Below are positions 8,115-18,700 of a stretch of DNA of 64,000 nt, piece by piece. Position 1 is the stretch's first letter; every line of letters begins with the position of its first letter. The DNA is from Sulfuriroseicoccus oceanibius (GTDB lineage Bacteria; Verrucomicrobiota; Verrucomicrobiia; Verrucomicrobiales; SLCJ01). The notes below the pieces were generated by a model. The model saw only the letters and a program-made list of their open reading frames with translations, did not search any database and was not told the DNA's origin. Made by a program: the position numbers and the translations under genes. The DNA is taken from contig NZ_CP066776.1 in NCBI RefSeq assembly GCF_010681825.2, forward strand, positions 2,790,001 to 2,854,000, read 5' to 3'.

Positions 8115-10640
8115 ATGAACCTTACCAAGCCTCTATGGGCGCCAATGCGCCGCCTCACCTGGATCACACTTTGCACGCTGATGACGCTTGGTGCACTACC
8201 CGCAGCGTCCCCTGCCCTCGACGCGACCAAAGGAGTACTCAAACGCACGCTTGGCGAAGAAGCGGCAGCCCGCATTGAACTCGCCCCGATCCCGCAGGAA
8301 AACGGACAGGATGTCTACGAGTACAGCGCAACTCCTGAAAAGCTGACCGTCAAAGGAAGCAGCCAGGTGGCGATGTGCCGCGGCGTTTATGATTACCTCC
8401 GCGCGAAGAAACTCGGCACCGTTGGTTGGGCAGGCGCTCGCTTGAATATTCCGGAGCAATGGCCAGTCGCCGAGCCGACGCGTCAGGTTTGTCCGTTCAA
8501 AATCCGCCACAGCTACAATGTGGTGACCGCTGGCTACACGTTCCCGTACTGGACATGGGAGCGCTGGGAGCAAGAACTCGACTGGCAGGCAATGCACGGC
8601 TTCAACATGGCCATGGCACCGGTCGCCACCGAAGCCATCGCCACCAAGGTCTGGCTGGGTCTCGGCTTGAAACAGGAAGAAATCGACCGCTTCTACACCG
8701 GACCTGCCCACCTTCCATGGCAGCGCATGGGCAACATCCAGAATGTGGGAGGAACGCTCACCGCCGCCTGGCACCGCGATCAGATCGCACTGCAACACAA
8801 GATCCTCAAACGCATGCGCGAACTCGGCATGGAGCCGGTGGTTCAGGCATTCGCCGGGTTCGTACCCGAGGAGATCTCCCGCGTTTTCCCCGATGCGGAA
8901 TTGCACAAGACCTCGTGGGAAGCCGGATTCGGCCAGGGCCAACGCCCGGTCGTCATGATGCCGGACACCCCGGCATTCGCCAAAATCATGAAGCGCTACC
9001 TCACCGAATGGCAAAAGGAGTTCGGCGATGCTCGCTACATCCTCGTCGACAGCTTCAATGAAATGAAGTTGCCAAAAACCGGCACGCCGCCAACCGAGCT
9101 ACTGCGCGGCTACGGCGGCGCCACCTACAAAGCCATCACCAGCGCCATCCCGGATGCGGTCTGGGTGCTTCAGGGCTGGATGTTCTCGTACCAGCGCTAC
9201 ATCTGGAACAACGAAACCATGGGCGCCCTGTTGCAAGACGTACCGGACGACAAGTTGTTCATCCTCGACTACGCCCACGACTACAACCCGGGCTGGGACT
9301 ACTTCGATGCGTTCCATGGCAAGACCTGGGCGATGGGCTTCGTGCCAAACATGGGTGGAAAAACCGCCTACGTCGGCAAGATCGACTTCTACGCCAGCCA
9401 GGCTGCCAAGGTGCTTGCCAGCCCGGACAAGGGCAACCTCGTCGGCTTCACTATCTCCGGTGAGGCGTTGGAAAACAACGAGGTGATCTACGAAGTCATG
9501 AGCGACAGCTCATGGTCCAAAGATGCAATCGGTATCGATACCTGGCTGCCGGCTTACGTTGAAAACCGCTACCAAACCGGCTCGCAGACAGCCATCGACG
9601 CATGGATGGAGCTGCGCCGCAGCGTCTACAGCAGCTTCACTGACCACCCGCACTACGGCTGGCAAAAGGGCGCGTTCAACCGTGGCACCGCCCACCGCAG
9701 CGATGCCTTTGTCGCCGGTATCCAGAAGTTCCTCTCAGTTGCCGATGAACTGCACGCCAACGCGAACTACCGCGACGACGCCATTGAAATGGCAGCACAA
9801 GCACTTGGCATGCGGGCGGATGAATGGTTCATCCTCGCGCAAAGTCGCTTCACCATGGGCATGATCGAGGAATCCAAGGAAGCGGGCGAACAAGCCATCG
9901 AGCTTTTGCTCGAAGCCGACCGCTTGCTCGAATCCCACAGCTACCTGCGGATGGCATCGTGGATCGACTTCGCCCGCAGCCACGATGGCAGCGCAGAGGA
10001 AAAGAACGATTGGGAACGCAGTGCCCGCCAGTTGGTCACTATTTGGGGGCCGCCGATCAACGACTACTCATGCCGTTTGTGGTCGGGGTTGATCCGCGAC
10101 TTCTATGCGCCACGGATGCAAAAGCAACTCGAAGCCATGTGGACCGGTGAAAGCTTCAACCGCGCACAGTGGGAAGCCGCATGGGTGAAATCACTCGGCC
10201 TCTCACCGGTAGAGCCCTATGCCAACCCTGCCCTCGCCGCAGCCGAGGCGGTGCAGAAGGCCTACAGCAAGCCACTGCCGAACGCAGGTGGCGACGACCG
10301 CGAAGTCGTCGGCCGCTGGACACCAGACCAAATCGGCACGGAATGGACGACCATTGAGTGGCAACTTCCAACCGCCAAACTCAAGACCCTCAAAGGCGTG
10401 ACCTTCCTCTACACCCGCGGCAAGCACCGCCTCGACATTCAGTCGGCCGCGGTCATCGCCGATGGCAACGAAGTGGCAATCGACAAGCACGACGGATCGA
10501 CCGGTCTCCAGCACGTGCAGAACTTCTATCGTCTCAAGATCCCAGAAGGCACCCAGGCCAACAATAGCTGCGTGCTGCGCGTCGTCGTCCGCAGCGACGG
10601 CGGCACCGATTCGTTCGGCGAGGTTTTCCTCGTAGAATAA
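8115..10640 (+). CDS. Secreted alpha-N-acetylglucosaminidase (GH89, NAGLU family)
   Basis: About 841 residues from the ATG at 8115, giving a basic N-terminus and hydrophobic signal (LTWITLCTLMTLGALPAASP). Exo-acting GH89 enzymes remove terminal alpha-GlcNAc, for example from mucin or heparan-type glycans. Family hallmarks are FPYWTWERWEQELDWQAMHG, LPWQRMGN, the acid/base Glu at about 316 in VDSFNEM and the nucleophile Glu at about 450 in FTISGEALENNEVIYE, aligned from memory with human NAGLU E316 and E446. The last 115 residues (about 727-841, GKHRLDIQ...DKHDGSTG) lie outside the usual family and match a domain in the FecR protein and in the next gene. nagA lies two genes away on the opposite strand, which supports GlcNAc use. 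Confidence 0.92.
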   Translation: MNLTKPLWAPMRRLTWITLCTLMTLGALPAASPALDATKGVLKRTLGEEAAARIELAPIPQENGQDVYEYSATPEKLTVKGSSQVAMCRGVYDYLRAKKLGTVGWAGARLNIPEQWPVAEPTRQVCPFKIRHSYNVVTAGYTFPYWTWERWEQELDWQAMHGFNMAMAPVATEAIATKVWLGLGLKQEEIDRFYTGPAHLPWQRMGNIQNVGGTLTAAWHRDQIALQHKILKRMRELGMEPVVQAFAGFVPEEISRVFPDAELHKTSWEAGFGQGQRPVVMMPDTPAFAKIMKRYLTEWQKEFGDARYILVDSFNEMKLPKTGTPPTELLRGYGGATYKAITSAIPDAVWVLQGWMFSYQRYIWNNETMGALLQDVPDDKLFILDYAHDYNPGWDYFDAFHGKTWAMGFVPNMGGKTAYVGKIDFYASQAAKVLASPDKGNLVGFTISGEALENNEVIYEVMSDSSWSKDAIGIDTWLPAYVENRYQTGSQTAIDAWMELRRSVYSSFTDHPHYGWQKGAFNRGTAHRSDAFVAGIQKFLSVADELHANANYRDDAIEMAAQALGMRADEWFILAQSRFTMGMIEESKEAGEQAIELLLEADRLLESHSYLRMASWIDFARSHDGSAEEKNDWERSARQLVTIWGPPINDYSCRLWSGLIRDFYAPRMQKQLEAMWTGESFNRAQWEAAWVKSLGLSPVEPYANPALAAAEAVQKAYSKPLPNAGGDDREVVGRWTPDQIGTEWTTIEWQLPTAKLKTLKGVTFLYTRGKHRLDIQSAAVIADGNEVAIDKHDGSTGLQHVQNFYRLKIPEGTQANNSCVLRVVVRSDGGTDSFGEVFLVE

Positions 10641-10659
10641 CCCCCACGCTCTCCCATTG

Positions 10660-10700
10660 CGCCCCGTGGCTGATTCGATCGGCCACGGGGCGTTTTTTGT
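10660..10700 (+). terminator. Rho-independent terminator
   Basis: CGCCCCGTGGC (10660-10670) and GCCACGGGGCG (10682-10692) form a perfect 11-bp stem followed by TTTTTT. Confidence 0.88.
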
Positions 10701-10804
10701 ATTCAGATCGAGCGTGGGCACGAGTCCGGCCACATTTCAGTCAGCAATGAAGCCTCGTCGGTATCCAGCATAACTACGCTCCGTTTTTTGCCACGCCGAC
10801 GCAT

Positions 10805-13800
10805 ATGCTCCGCACCCAGACCTCCACTCTGATCCGCCTTGCCCTGGGTCTAATAATCGCCCCATTGGCCGGAGCCTCGACCCCATACCTTCCCGCGGCC
10901 GTACAACCTGGCTCGGCAATTGCCACCGCGTCATCCACGGAGGCCGCATTGAGCAATGAGGCGATCTCCGCACGCTGGAGCACAGCTTCCGGCACATGGC
11001 GCCTGAACTCGATTACCAATCACTATAGCGGAGAGTTGTTCTCCTCCCCTTCCTCCGCCGAGCTCTTCATCGTGGAGCTTTCGGACGGGGCTCGGGTTGC
11101 CGCATCGGAAATGACGGCGACGGTCCCACCCTCGGTAGGCACATTGACCACCGATCCATCCGCAGCGCGCTACGCGGAACGATTGCCCGGACAATCGATC
11201 GTGGCGGAATTCCAGGCGCCAGAGCACAATCTGAAAGTACTCTGGACTGCAGATCTTCGCGACGGCTCCCATTACATCCGCCCTCAGATCGAGGTCAGCA
11301 GCATCGACGGAACATCGCTCACAACCAACAGAATCACTCTGCTCGAGCTTCCCCAGCCCACCACGGCATCCGGCAGCCATTCGGCGGTCGACACTCCGGT
11401 TGAAATATCCAGCACCGGCACCCCGACGATCACCAGTTCCATCACCGTGCCATCCGGCGCCGGCAATCTCACCGACGCCAATGTCACCCTCGACATCAAC
11501 CACACGTGGGTCGGCGACCTCAGCATCACTCTCATCCACCCGGATGGCACACGCGTCTCCTTGTCATCCAACAACGGAACCAGTGGAGACGACTACACCA
11601 ACACCACCTTCGATCAGTCCGCCGGAAGCTCGATCACTTCTGCATCCCCACCATTCACCGGCACCTTCCGCCCCGAGGGCGACCTCGATTCTCTAATCGG
11701 AAAAACGGCCTCAGGCACATGGACCTTGGAGATCGCCGACAGTTACAGTGCCGATGGCGGTAGTCTCCAGAGCTGGTCACTCGACCTGACAACCGACGCC
11801 GCAGACGACGGATCCTTCAGCACGATTGGCACTGTCGATGGCTCCCCTCAGGTTTCCGACGACTTCTTCATCGCCTTTGAGCACCCATCCTCACAGTACG
11901 GAAACACGGCACACTCCGGACGGCAGATCGGCACTTGGTCTGTCGATGAACCAGACGGTGTCCGATATGGCCCCACTAATGTGGACTTCGACATCACGCC
12001 TTACGCAGCAGAAGGCAACCTCACCATTTCGTTCAATTACGAGTCCGGCCCGCACAGACTCAATATCAACGGAGTCACGTTGCTGGAGGACGGAGTCGCC
12101 ACCTCATCGGACAACCATTTCGGTTACGCAGGCCTACCAAACAACAACAACAGCTACACAGTAACCCTCAGCGACTACTCGCCCACCAAGAGCTATTCGG
12201 TCCGCGCCAACATCGACGTCACCGAGTCCGGATCCAACTCCTACGGATCCGTCACACTCACCACCGGCAGTACGATCGTAGCTACGGTCACCGGCGAGCA
12301 AACCATTTCCCCGGGCAACAGCGCCACCTACTCATCGGTCTACGGAGTGGTGGTTCCCGGTCAGTTACGCCGCTCATTCCTTTGTTATACAGAACGCGAA
12401 CGCGCCCACGCCTACCGCCAGTTCCTGCATTACAATTCCTGGCTCGACGTCTCGTGGAACGATGGCAGCGGATCGACAATGACAGAAGCCAACACCTTGA
12501 CCTCGATGCAAGGGCACATCGATCATTTCATCGCTCCATTCAATGAGCCGTATGCCGCATTTGTTTTCGATGACGGCTGGGACAACTGGAACTCCCTGTG
12601 GGAATTCAACGACATCACATTCCCCAATCAGTTCACCCCCATGGAATCACTTGCAGCCTCGCACGGCGTGAAGCTCGGGGCCTGGCTATCTCCATTCGGA
12701 GGATACGATCCCGCCAAAAGCCAGCGCATCGCTTACGGCGCGAGCCAGGATCCGGCATTCGAAACCAACGCCAACGGATTCTCTCTATCCGGCCCGAATT
12801 ACTATGAAGCCTTCCGCAACCGCTGCCTGCAAATGGTCCGCGACTACAGCTTCTCCTACTTCAAGTTCGATGGTATCGGAGCTGGCAACGGGGCCAGTGG
12901 TGCCGGCAGTGAATACTTCGCCGACATCGAAGCCATGCGGAAATTGACCCGCGAGCTGCGGCGCTCACAGAATGACCTCTTCATCAACCTGACTGTGGGC
13001 TCTTGGCCATCTCCGTATTGGCTGTGGTCGGCCGACAGCATCTGGCGCGCCGGCTCTGACATGGGCTTTACGGGCGCGGGTAACAACCACGAAAGATGGA
13101 TCACCTACCGCGATCACGAATGCTACAAAAACGTGGTGCAGCGCGCCCCGCTCTACCCTCTCAATTCGATCATGCTTCACGGAGTCGTCTGGGCTAACTA
13201 CCAGCATGCGAATGACTCGGACTTCAACTCCGCCTCGTTCAAATCCGATGTGCGCGCGTACTTCGGCAGCGGAACCAACATTCAAGAACTCTACATCAAC
13301 CCGATCCGCCTCAACGAAGGAGACTGGCACAGCCTGGCTGAGGCCGTGAAATGGTCCCGCGAAAACACTGCGACACTCAGTGACACTCATTGGATCGGCG
13401 GCAACCCCGGCAATGCCGAAGTCTACGGATGGGCAGCGTGGCAGCCCGACCAGGGAGTTCTCACCTTGCGCAACCCATCCAACAACGCGCAATCCATTAC
13501 CTTTACATTACAGGATGTTTTCGAACTGCCCACTACGGGGGCATCCGTCGGCTACTATCTCAAAAGCCCGTGGATCGAGGACGCCGCACAACCAGCCTCA
13601 TACCACGGCATCAACGAGTCCATCACACTCACCCTCGCTGCATTTGAGGTCGTCACGCTCGATGCCACTCCCACCACTCCTCCCGCATGGCATGGCAACG
13701 CTGTGTTTCGCGAATGGGCGATGAAGCGCAGGTCCGGACAACGCGACGGCAATGGATCCTTCGGCTCCACGGGAAGCACCAATGAGGTCGCATTTGCTCT

Positions 13801-14095
13801 CGGTTTGGATCCGAACTCATCCACCGAGCCGGTTTCCACCCGCACACTTTTGATCGCGAATTCCGATGCCCCCGGCGGCTACCAGTTCCAATTCACCCGC
13901 GCCGCGGAGCTCGGCACCACAACACTCGTAACCGAAGTCTCTACCGACATGGAAAACTGGGAGTCCGGTGCCAGCCATGTCGAACCGGTGAGTGAAGTCT
14001 CGCTCCCCGACGGATCAAAGCTCGTGACCATCCAAGCCAGCTCTCTCTATCAGGAAGCCGGAAGGATCTTCTTCAGGTTGCGAGTGGGCGAATAG
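10805..14095 (+). CDS. Large secreted clan GH-D-like glycoside hydrolase with inserted P-domain
   Basis: 1096 residues with an N-terminal signal (LIRLALGLIIAPLAGAS). An N-terminal beta-supersandwich is interrupted by a proprotein-convertase P-type domain at about 195-330 (ITVPSGAGNLTDANVTLDIN, HTWVGDLSITLIHPDGT, GTWTLEIADSYSADGGSLQS) and then by the domain shared with the GH89 enzyme at about 372-487. The TIM barrel (about 570-860) shows FVFDDGWDNW, a candidate nucleophile Asp at about 689 in YFKFDG and a candidate acid/base Asp at about 752 in WRAGSDMG, as in GH27/GH36-type alpha-galactosidases. The C-terminal 130 residues, with FALGLDPNSS and FFRLRV, resemble a module common at the end of verrucomicrobial exoproteins. 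Exact family and substrate are uncertain; an alpha-galactosidase or alpha-N-acetylgalactosaminidase is most likely. Confidence 0.72.
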   Translation: MLRTQTSTLIRLALGLIIAPLAGASTPYLPAAVQPGSAIATASSTEAALSNEAISARWSTASGTWRLNSITNHYSGELFSSPSSAELFIVELSDGARVAASEMTATVPPSVGTLTTDPSAARYAERLPGQSIVAEFQAPEHNLKVLWTADLRDGSHYIRPQIEVSSIDGTSLTTNRITLLELPQPTTASGSHSAVDTPVEISSTGTPTITSSITVPSGAGNLTDANVTLDINHTWVGDLSITLIHPDGTRVSLSSNNGTSGDDYTNTTFDQSAGSSITSASPPFTGTFRPEGDLDSLIGKTASGTWTLEIADSYSADGGSLQSWSLDLTTDAADDGSFSTIGTVDGSPQVSDDFFIAFEHPSSQYGNTAHSGRQIGTWSVDEPDGVRYGPTNVDFDITPYAAEGNLTISFNYESGPHRLNINGVTLLEDGVATSSDNHFGYAGLPNNNNSYTVTLSDYSPTKSYSVRANIDVTESGSNSYGSVTLTTGSTIVATVTGEQTISPGNSATYSSVYGVVVPGQLRRSFLCYTERERAHAYRQFLHYNSWLDVSWNDGSGSTMTEANTLTSMQGHIDHFIAPFNEPYAAFVFDDGWDNWNSLWEFNDITFPNQFTPMESLAASHGVKLGAWLSPFGGYDPAKSQRIAYGASQDPAFETNANGFSLSGPNYYEAFRNRCLQMVRDYSFSYFKFDGIGAGNGASGAGSEYFADIEAMRKLTRELRRSQNDLFINLTVGSWPSPYWLWSADSIWRAGSDMGFTGAGNNHERWITYRDHECYKNVVQRAPLYPLNSIMLHGVVWANYQHANDSDFNSASFKSDVRAYFGSGTNIQELYINPIRLNEGDWHSLAEAVKWSRENTATLSDTHWIGGNPGNAEVYGWAAWQPDQGVLTLRNPSNNAQSITFTLQDVFELPTTGASVGYYLKSPWIEDAAQPASYHGINESITLTLAAFEVVTLDATPTTPPAWHGNAVFREWAMKRRSGQRDGNGSFGSTGSTNEVAFALGLDPNSSTEPVSTRTLLIANSDAPGGYQFQFTRAAELGTTTLVTEVSTDMENWESGASHVEPVSEVSLPDGSKLVTIQASSLYQEAGRIFFRLRVGE

Positions 14096-14183
14096 CCCCG
14101 CCCTGCCCCGGTTAGCACCACCAAACTGTTATAGGAACGACCGGAACAACCTTTCCTCAACTCCCCCCCCGGTGCCCCGATAG

Positions 14184-14226
14184 ACACAAAAAAATCACCA
14201 CCCGGGAAAAGCATCCCGGGTGGTGA
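14184..14226 (-). terminator. Rho-independent terminator of nagA
   Basis: Perfect 13-bp arms TCACCACCCGGGA (14195-14207) and TCCCGGGTGGTGA (14214-14226). Read on the minus strand the hairpin is followed by TTTTTTTGTGT, so it terminates nagA rather than the plus-strand hydrolase. Confidence 0.85.
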
Positions 14227-14272
14227 AAATTCATCCAGAGCAAACTCTGGGAAGATCGGCTACGCCGCGCAA

Positions 14273-15418
14273 TTAGACCTTGCGCACGCCGTCGACCCAA
14301 ACCGCTTCCGGCTGGAAGGTCTCGCCGCCGAGAACAGCGATATCCGCCTGGAAGCCAGACTCGATCTTACCAACACCTTCGAAACCGAGCGACTGAGCCT
14401 GGTTCCACGACGTGGCTTTGACCACTTCGCTGGCTGGCAGGCCGGTGACTTCGAGTGTGTTCTTGAAGCACTCGTAGAAGCGCACGGTGCTACCGGCGAG
14501 CGCGCCGTTACCCAGACGAGCCGAGTTGTCCTTCACGTGCACGGCCAGACCACCGAGATCGTACTCGCCATCAGGCAACCACGACGCGGACATTGAGTCG
14601 GTGATGATCATCAACTGATCCACCGGCTTGAGCTTCCACACCAGACGCAGCATGTCCGGGCAAAGGTGGATCTTGTCGGAAATCAGCTCGATCTTGATCT
14701 CATCGTCGACCAAGCCGGCACCCACCATTCCGATTTCGCGATGGTGGAGTGGTGTCATCTGGTTGCAGAAGTGCGTCAGGTGGTTGAGGCCAGCCTCTTT
14801 GGCTTTGGAGAAATCTTCGAAGGTTGCCGCGGTGTGCGCAGCCGATGTCGCGATTCCGGCTTCTTTCATCGCCGCGACGAACTCCACGCCATTCGGCATC
14901 TCGATTGCCACCGAAACCACGCCAACCGGAGCGATCTTGTGTAGCTCGAGAAGCTCGGCTGCATCCGGGTCGCGCACGAACGCCGGGTTCTGAGCACCTG
15001 TGCAGTTCGGGTTGATGTATGGTCCTTCGATGTGGACCTTAGGCGCCTTGGCCCAGTCCTGGTTGGCCTGGTATCCGGCGATACCTTCCATGATTCCCAC
15101 CAACTGCTCCTGAGGAAGGGTCAGCGTGGTCGGGCAAAAGGAGGTCACCCCTTCGCGCACCTTGGCCTCGGCCATGATGCGGACTTGTTCTTCGCTTCCG
15201 TTCGAAGCGTCGGCACCATTAGCACCGTGGGTGTGAATATCGATGAAGCCCGGCACCACCATGCGGCCAGCGGCATCAAATGTTTCATCGGCAGCCGGCA
15301 AATCGCCGCCCGCTTCGATCACTGCAGCGATCTTTCCGTTCTCAATCAACACCGCGGCGTTCTCAAGTTCGACGTCCGGCGACACCAAGTGACAGTTGGT
15401 CAATAATGTGGAGCTCAT
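14273..15418 (-). CDS. nagA: N-acetylglucosamine-6-phosphate deacetylase (NagA)
   Basis: Amidohydrolase that deacetylates GlcNAc-6-P to GlcN-6-P in the cytoplasm, feeding amino-sugar catabolism and cell-wall recycling. At 381 residues it is normal in length. Metal and active-site motifs seen in order are GFIDIHTHG (about 60), HIEGPYINP, SAAHTAAT, HLTHFCNQM and the catalytic Asp in ITDSMSAS, then GALAGST. No kinase, transporter or NagB gene is adjacent. It faces the secreted hydrolases at 8115 and 10805 and has its own terminator. The 296-base spacer upstream to putA must hold its promoter; I see no clear -35/-10 pair there. Confidence 0.95.
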   Translation of the reverse strand: MSSTLLTNCHLVSPDVELENAAVLIENGKIAAVIEAGGDLPAADETFDAAGRMVVPGFIDIHTHGANGADASNGSEEQVRIMAEAKVREGVTSFCPTTLTLPQEQLVGIMEGIAGYQANQDWAKAPKVHIEGPYINPNCTGAQNPAFVRDPDAAELLELHKIAPVGVVSVAIEMPNGVEFVAAMKEAGIATSAAHTAATFEDFSKAKEAGLNHLTHFCNQMTPLHHREIGMVGAGLVDDEIKIELISDKIHLCPDMLRLVWKLKPVDQLMIITDSMSASWLPDGEYDLGGLAVHVKDNSARLGNGALAGSTVRFYECFKNTLEVTGLPASEVVKATSWNQAQSLGFEGVGKIESGFQADIAVLGGETFQPEAVWVDGVRKV

Positions 15419-15714
15419 AGCGGCGCAACCATGTCACTCCCCTGCCAAAATTTCAAAGAATGATTCATACACGGCAAATTATCCACTACCGCCCGCAGGG
15501 ACTGCCGGATGCCCCCCTCTAATTCAGCTCAAAACTATCTTACAGGTCAGTGATTTTGCGCGAGTTACAGCACACGAAAGAAAATCATTCGACGTGAAAT
15601 TTATCAGTTGCACCCCCCACCCTGAATAGTGAAACAGTTCGGCTTGCGCGGGCATTAGGTGATGCCATGGCGCGCATTTTTTTGCACTACCCCGTACCGA
15701 ATTGTTATCGCCCT

Positions 15715-18700
15715 ATGAAAGCCCTTGCCAACGTTGATCTGCGCACCGTTGCTGAATCGGATTTGCCTAATATCGCCATCGATGTTGCTGCCGAACTCTT
15801 GAACGAAGCCGCAAATCATAAGACCGCCCGTGAAAAACGGGACGCAGTTCAGATCGGGGGCATGATGGACGACCCCATGGGCAAAGCGATGACGCTTACG
15901 ATGGCGGACCAGGTTTTCCGCTCGACCTCGCCAGTGCGATGCGCGGATCAATTCCGTTATTTGATCGACCAGTACGGGGTGCCGCAATACCTGCCGAAGA
16001 TTTCCCAACTGGCAATGAAAATGGGTGCGGCCGCCTCGGCGCTGTTCCCTCAGTTGGTCATGCCAATGGTCACCGAGCAGATGCGCAAGGAGAGCAGCAC
16101 CGTGATTCTGCCGGCAGAGAAGGAGAAGCTCTATCCTCACATCGACCGCCGCACCGCCAATGGCGTTCGCATCAACGTGAACCTGCTCGGTGAAGCCATC
16201 CTTGGCGAGGCCGAAGCCGCCCACCGTCTGGAGGGCAATCTGGAACTCCTGCGCGACCCACGCATCACCTACATCTCGGTCAAGCTTTCCAACGTCTTCT
16301 CGCAGCTCAACCTGCTGGCCTTCGACCACACCATCGAGCGCGTTCAGATCAACCTGCGCAAGCTCTACCGCGAGGCAATTGCCAACCCATACCAGGACGA
16401 AAATGGCAAGAAGCGCGCCAAGTTCGTCAACCTGGACATGGAAGAATACCGCGACCTGCAACTCACCACCGCCGCCTTCATGCGCACGCTGGATGAAGAT
16501 GAGTTCAAGTCGCTGGAAGCCGGAATCGTGCTCCAAGCCTACCTCCCGGACTCCTACAAAGTGCAGCAGCAGCTGACCGAATGGGCGAAAAAACGCGTCG
16601 CCAATGGTGGTGCCGGCATCAAGGTGCGACTCGTCAAAGGCGCCAACCTCGCCATGGAAGAAGTCGAAGCCGACCTCCACGGCTGGGAAGTGGCTCCATA
16701 CCACAGCAAGCATGACTCGGACTCGAACTTCAAGCGCATGGTCGAGTTTGCCGTGCAGCCTGAGAACGCAGCCGCAGTCCGCATCGGTGTGGCATCGCAC
16801 AACTTGTTCGACATCTCCTACGCCATGGTCCTTCGCGAGCGCCACGGCGTAACCGACCGCGTGGAGTTCGAAATGCTCGAAGGCATGGCCAACAGCCAGG
16901 CAAAAGTGGTCCAAGACGCTTCCGGCGGCATGCTGCTCTACGCTCCGATCGTCTCGAAGCACGACTTCCACTCGGCCATCGCCTATCTCGTGCGCCGACT
17001 CGACGAAAACACCGCGGAAGAAAACTTCCTGCGCGATCTCTTCGCTCTGAAAGTCGGATCGGATACCTGGGACAAACAGAAGAAGCGCTTCCTCGACGCC
17101 TGCCGCGACAAGGACACCGTGCGCGACACCCCATATCGTGATCAGGACCGCTCACAAGCCGACCAGCGCGTGCCTGCCTGCCTGCCCGGCCAACCATTCA
17201 TCAACGAGCCGGACACGGACTGGACCGTTCCAGCCAACCGCACCTGGATCCACGACTGCCGTGAGCGCCGCCTCGCCGCAGAGCCTGAGCAGATCCCTGT
17301 GGTCATCGATGGTGAGGAAATCGGCTACGATTTCCGCGGCACCGGCAGCGACCCATCACGCCCGGGCGTGGTCGCCTACCGCTACGCCCTGGCCAAGATG
17401 AGCGACGTCAACAATGCCCTCGACGTCTCGGAGCGCGCATTCGCCGACTGGAGCAAAACCAGCATCGACGAACGCAAGGCGCTGCTCGACAAAGCAGCCG
17501 CTCTGATTGCCGCCGAACGTGGAGAAATCCTCGCCGCAATGACTCTCGACGGCGGAAAGTCCATCGTCGAGGCAGATCCGGAGATCTCGGAGGCCATCGA
17601 CTTCGCCACCTACTATGCCCGCAGTTTCGACGCGCTGGTCAACCACTCCGACGTCGAAGCACAGCCACTCGGCACGTTCGTCGTCGCTCCACCATGGAAC
17701 TTCCCATTCGCCATCCCATGCGGTGGTGTGCTCGCTGCACTGATGGCAGGTAACACCGTGATCCTCAAGCCAGCCCCACAGGCCGTGCTTTGCGGATGGG
17801 TGCTCGCCCAACTTCTGTGGAAGGCTGGCATTCCTAAGGACGTCTTGCAGTTCGTTCCGGCTCCGGACAACGAGATCGGCAAGCGCCTGATCACCAGCGA
17901 AAAGACCGCAGGCGTGATCCTCACCGGCGCATTCGACACCGCCAAGCTCTTCCAATCTTGGAAGCCAGAGCTCAACCTGTACGCTGAGACATCCGGCAAG
18001 AACTCTCTGATCATCACCGGAGCAGCCGACCTCGATCTCGCGGTCAAGGACTTGGTGCGTTCCGCGTTTGGTAACGCCGGCCAGAAGTGCTCGGCCGCAT
18101 CGATCGCCATTATCGAAGCCGAAGTTTACGACAACCCAATCTTCATGCAGCAGCTCAAGGATGCCGCGGAATCACTCGCAGTGGGCTCCGCTTGGGATCC
18201 CGCTTCGGTCGTCACCCCGGTGATCCAAGCTCCTGAGGAGAACTTGTCGGAAGCCCTCCACTCGCTTAAGGACGGCGAAGAATGGTTGCTCGAACCGACG
18301 ATGGTGGACAACAACCCATGCCTCTGGTCACCAGGCATCCGCACCGGCGTCAAGCCAGGCTCGTGGTACCACCGCACCGAGTGCTTCGGTCCGGTGCTCG
18401 GATTGATCCGCGTCGAATCGCTTGAGGAAGCCATCGCGGTCCAGAATGATTCGCAGTTCGGACTCACCGGCGGAATCCACTCGCTCGACCCACGCGAGAT
18501 CGCAATTTGGCGCGAAAAAGTGGAAGTCGGCAATGCCTACATCAACCGCAGCACCACTGGCGCGATCGTCAACCGCCAGCCATTCGGCGGCTGGAAGAAC
18601 TCGGTCTTCGGCCCCGGCACCAAAGCAGGCGGCCCGAACTACACCCTCACGCTCTGCCGCTGGGAACAGGTCGCTCTGCCATCCACACGCACCGAGCTCA

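Noticed and set aside
15419-15714. tRNA or small RNA in the nagA-putA spacer
   Set aside because: No cloverleaf or other stable structure was seen; the stretch most likely holds two divergent promoters.
15655-16971. 438-residue minus-strand open frame opposite the start of putA
   Set aside because: Shadow of putA; no recognisable domain, while the plus strand encodes conserved PRODH motifs.
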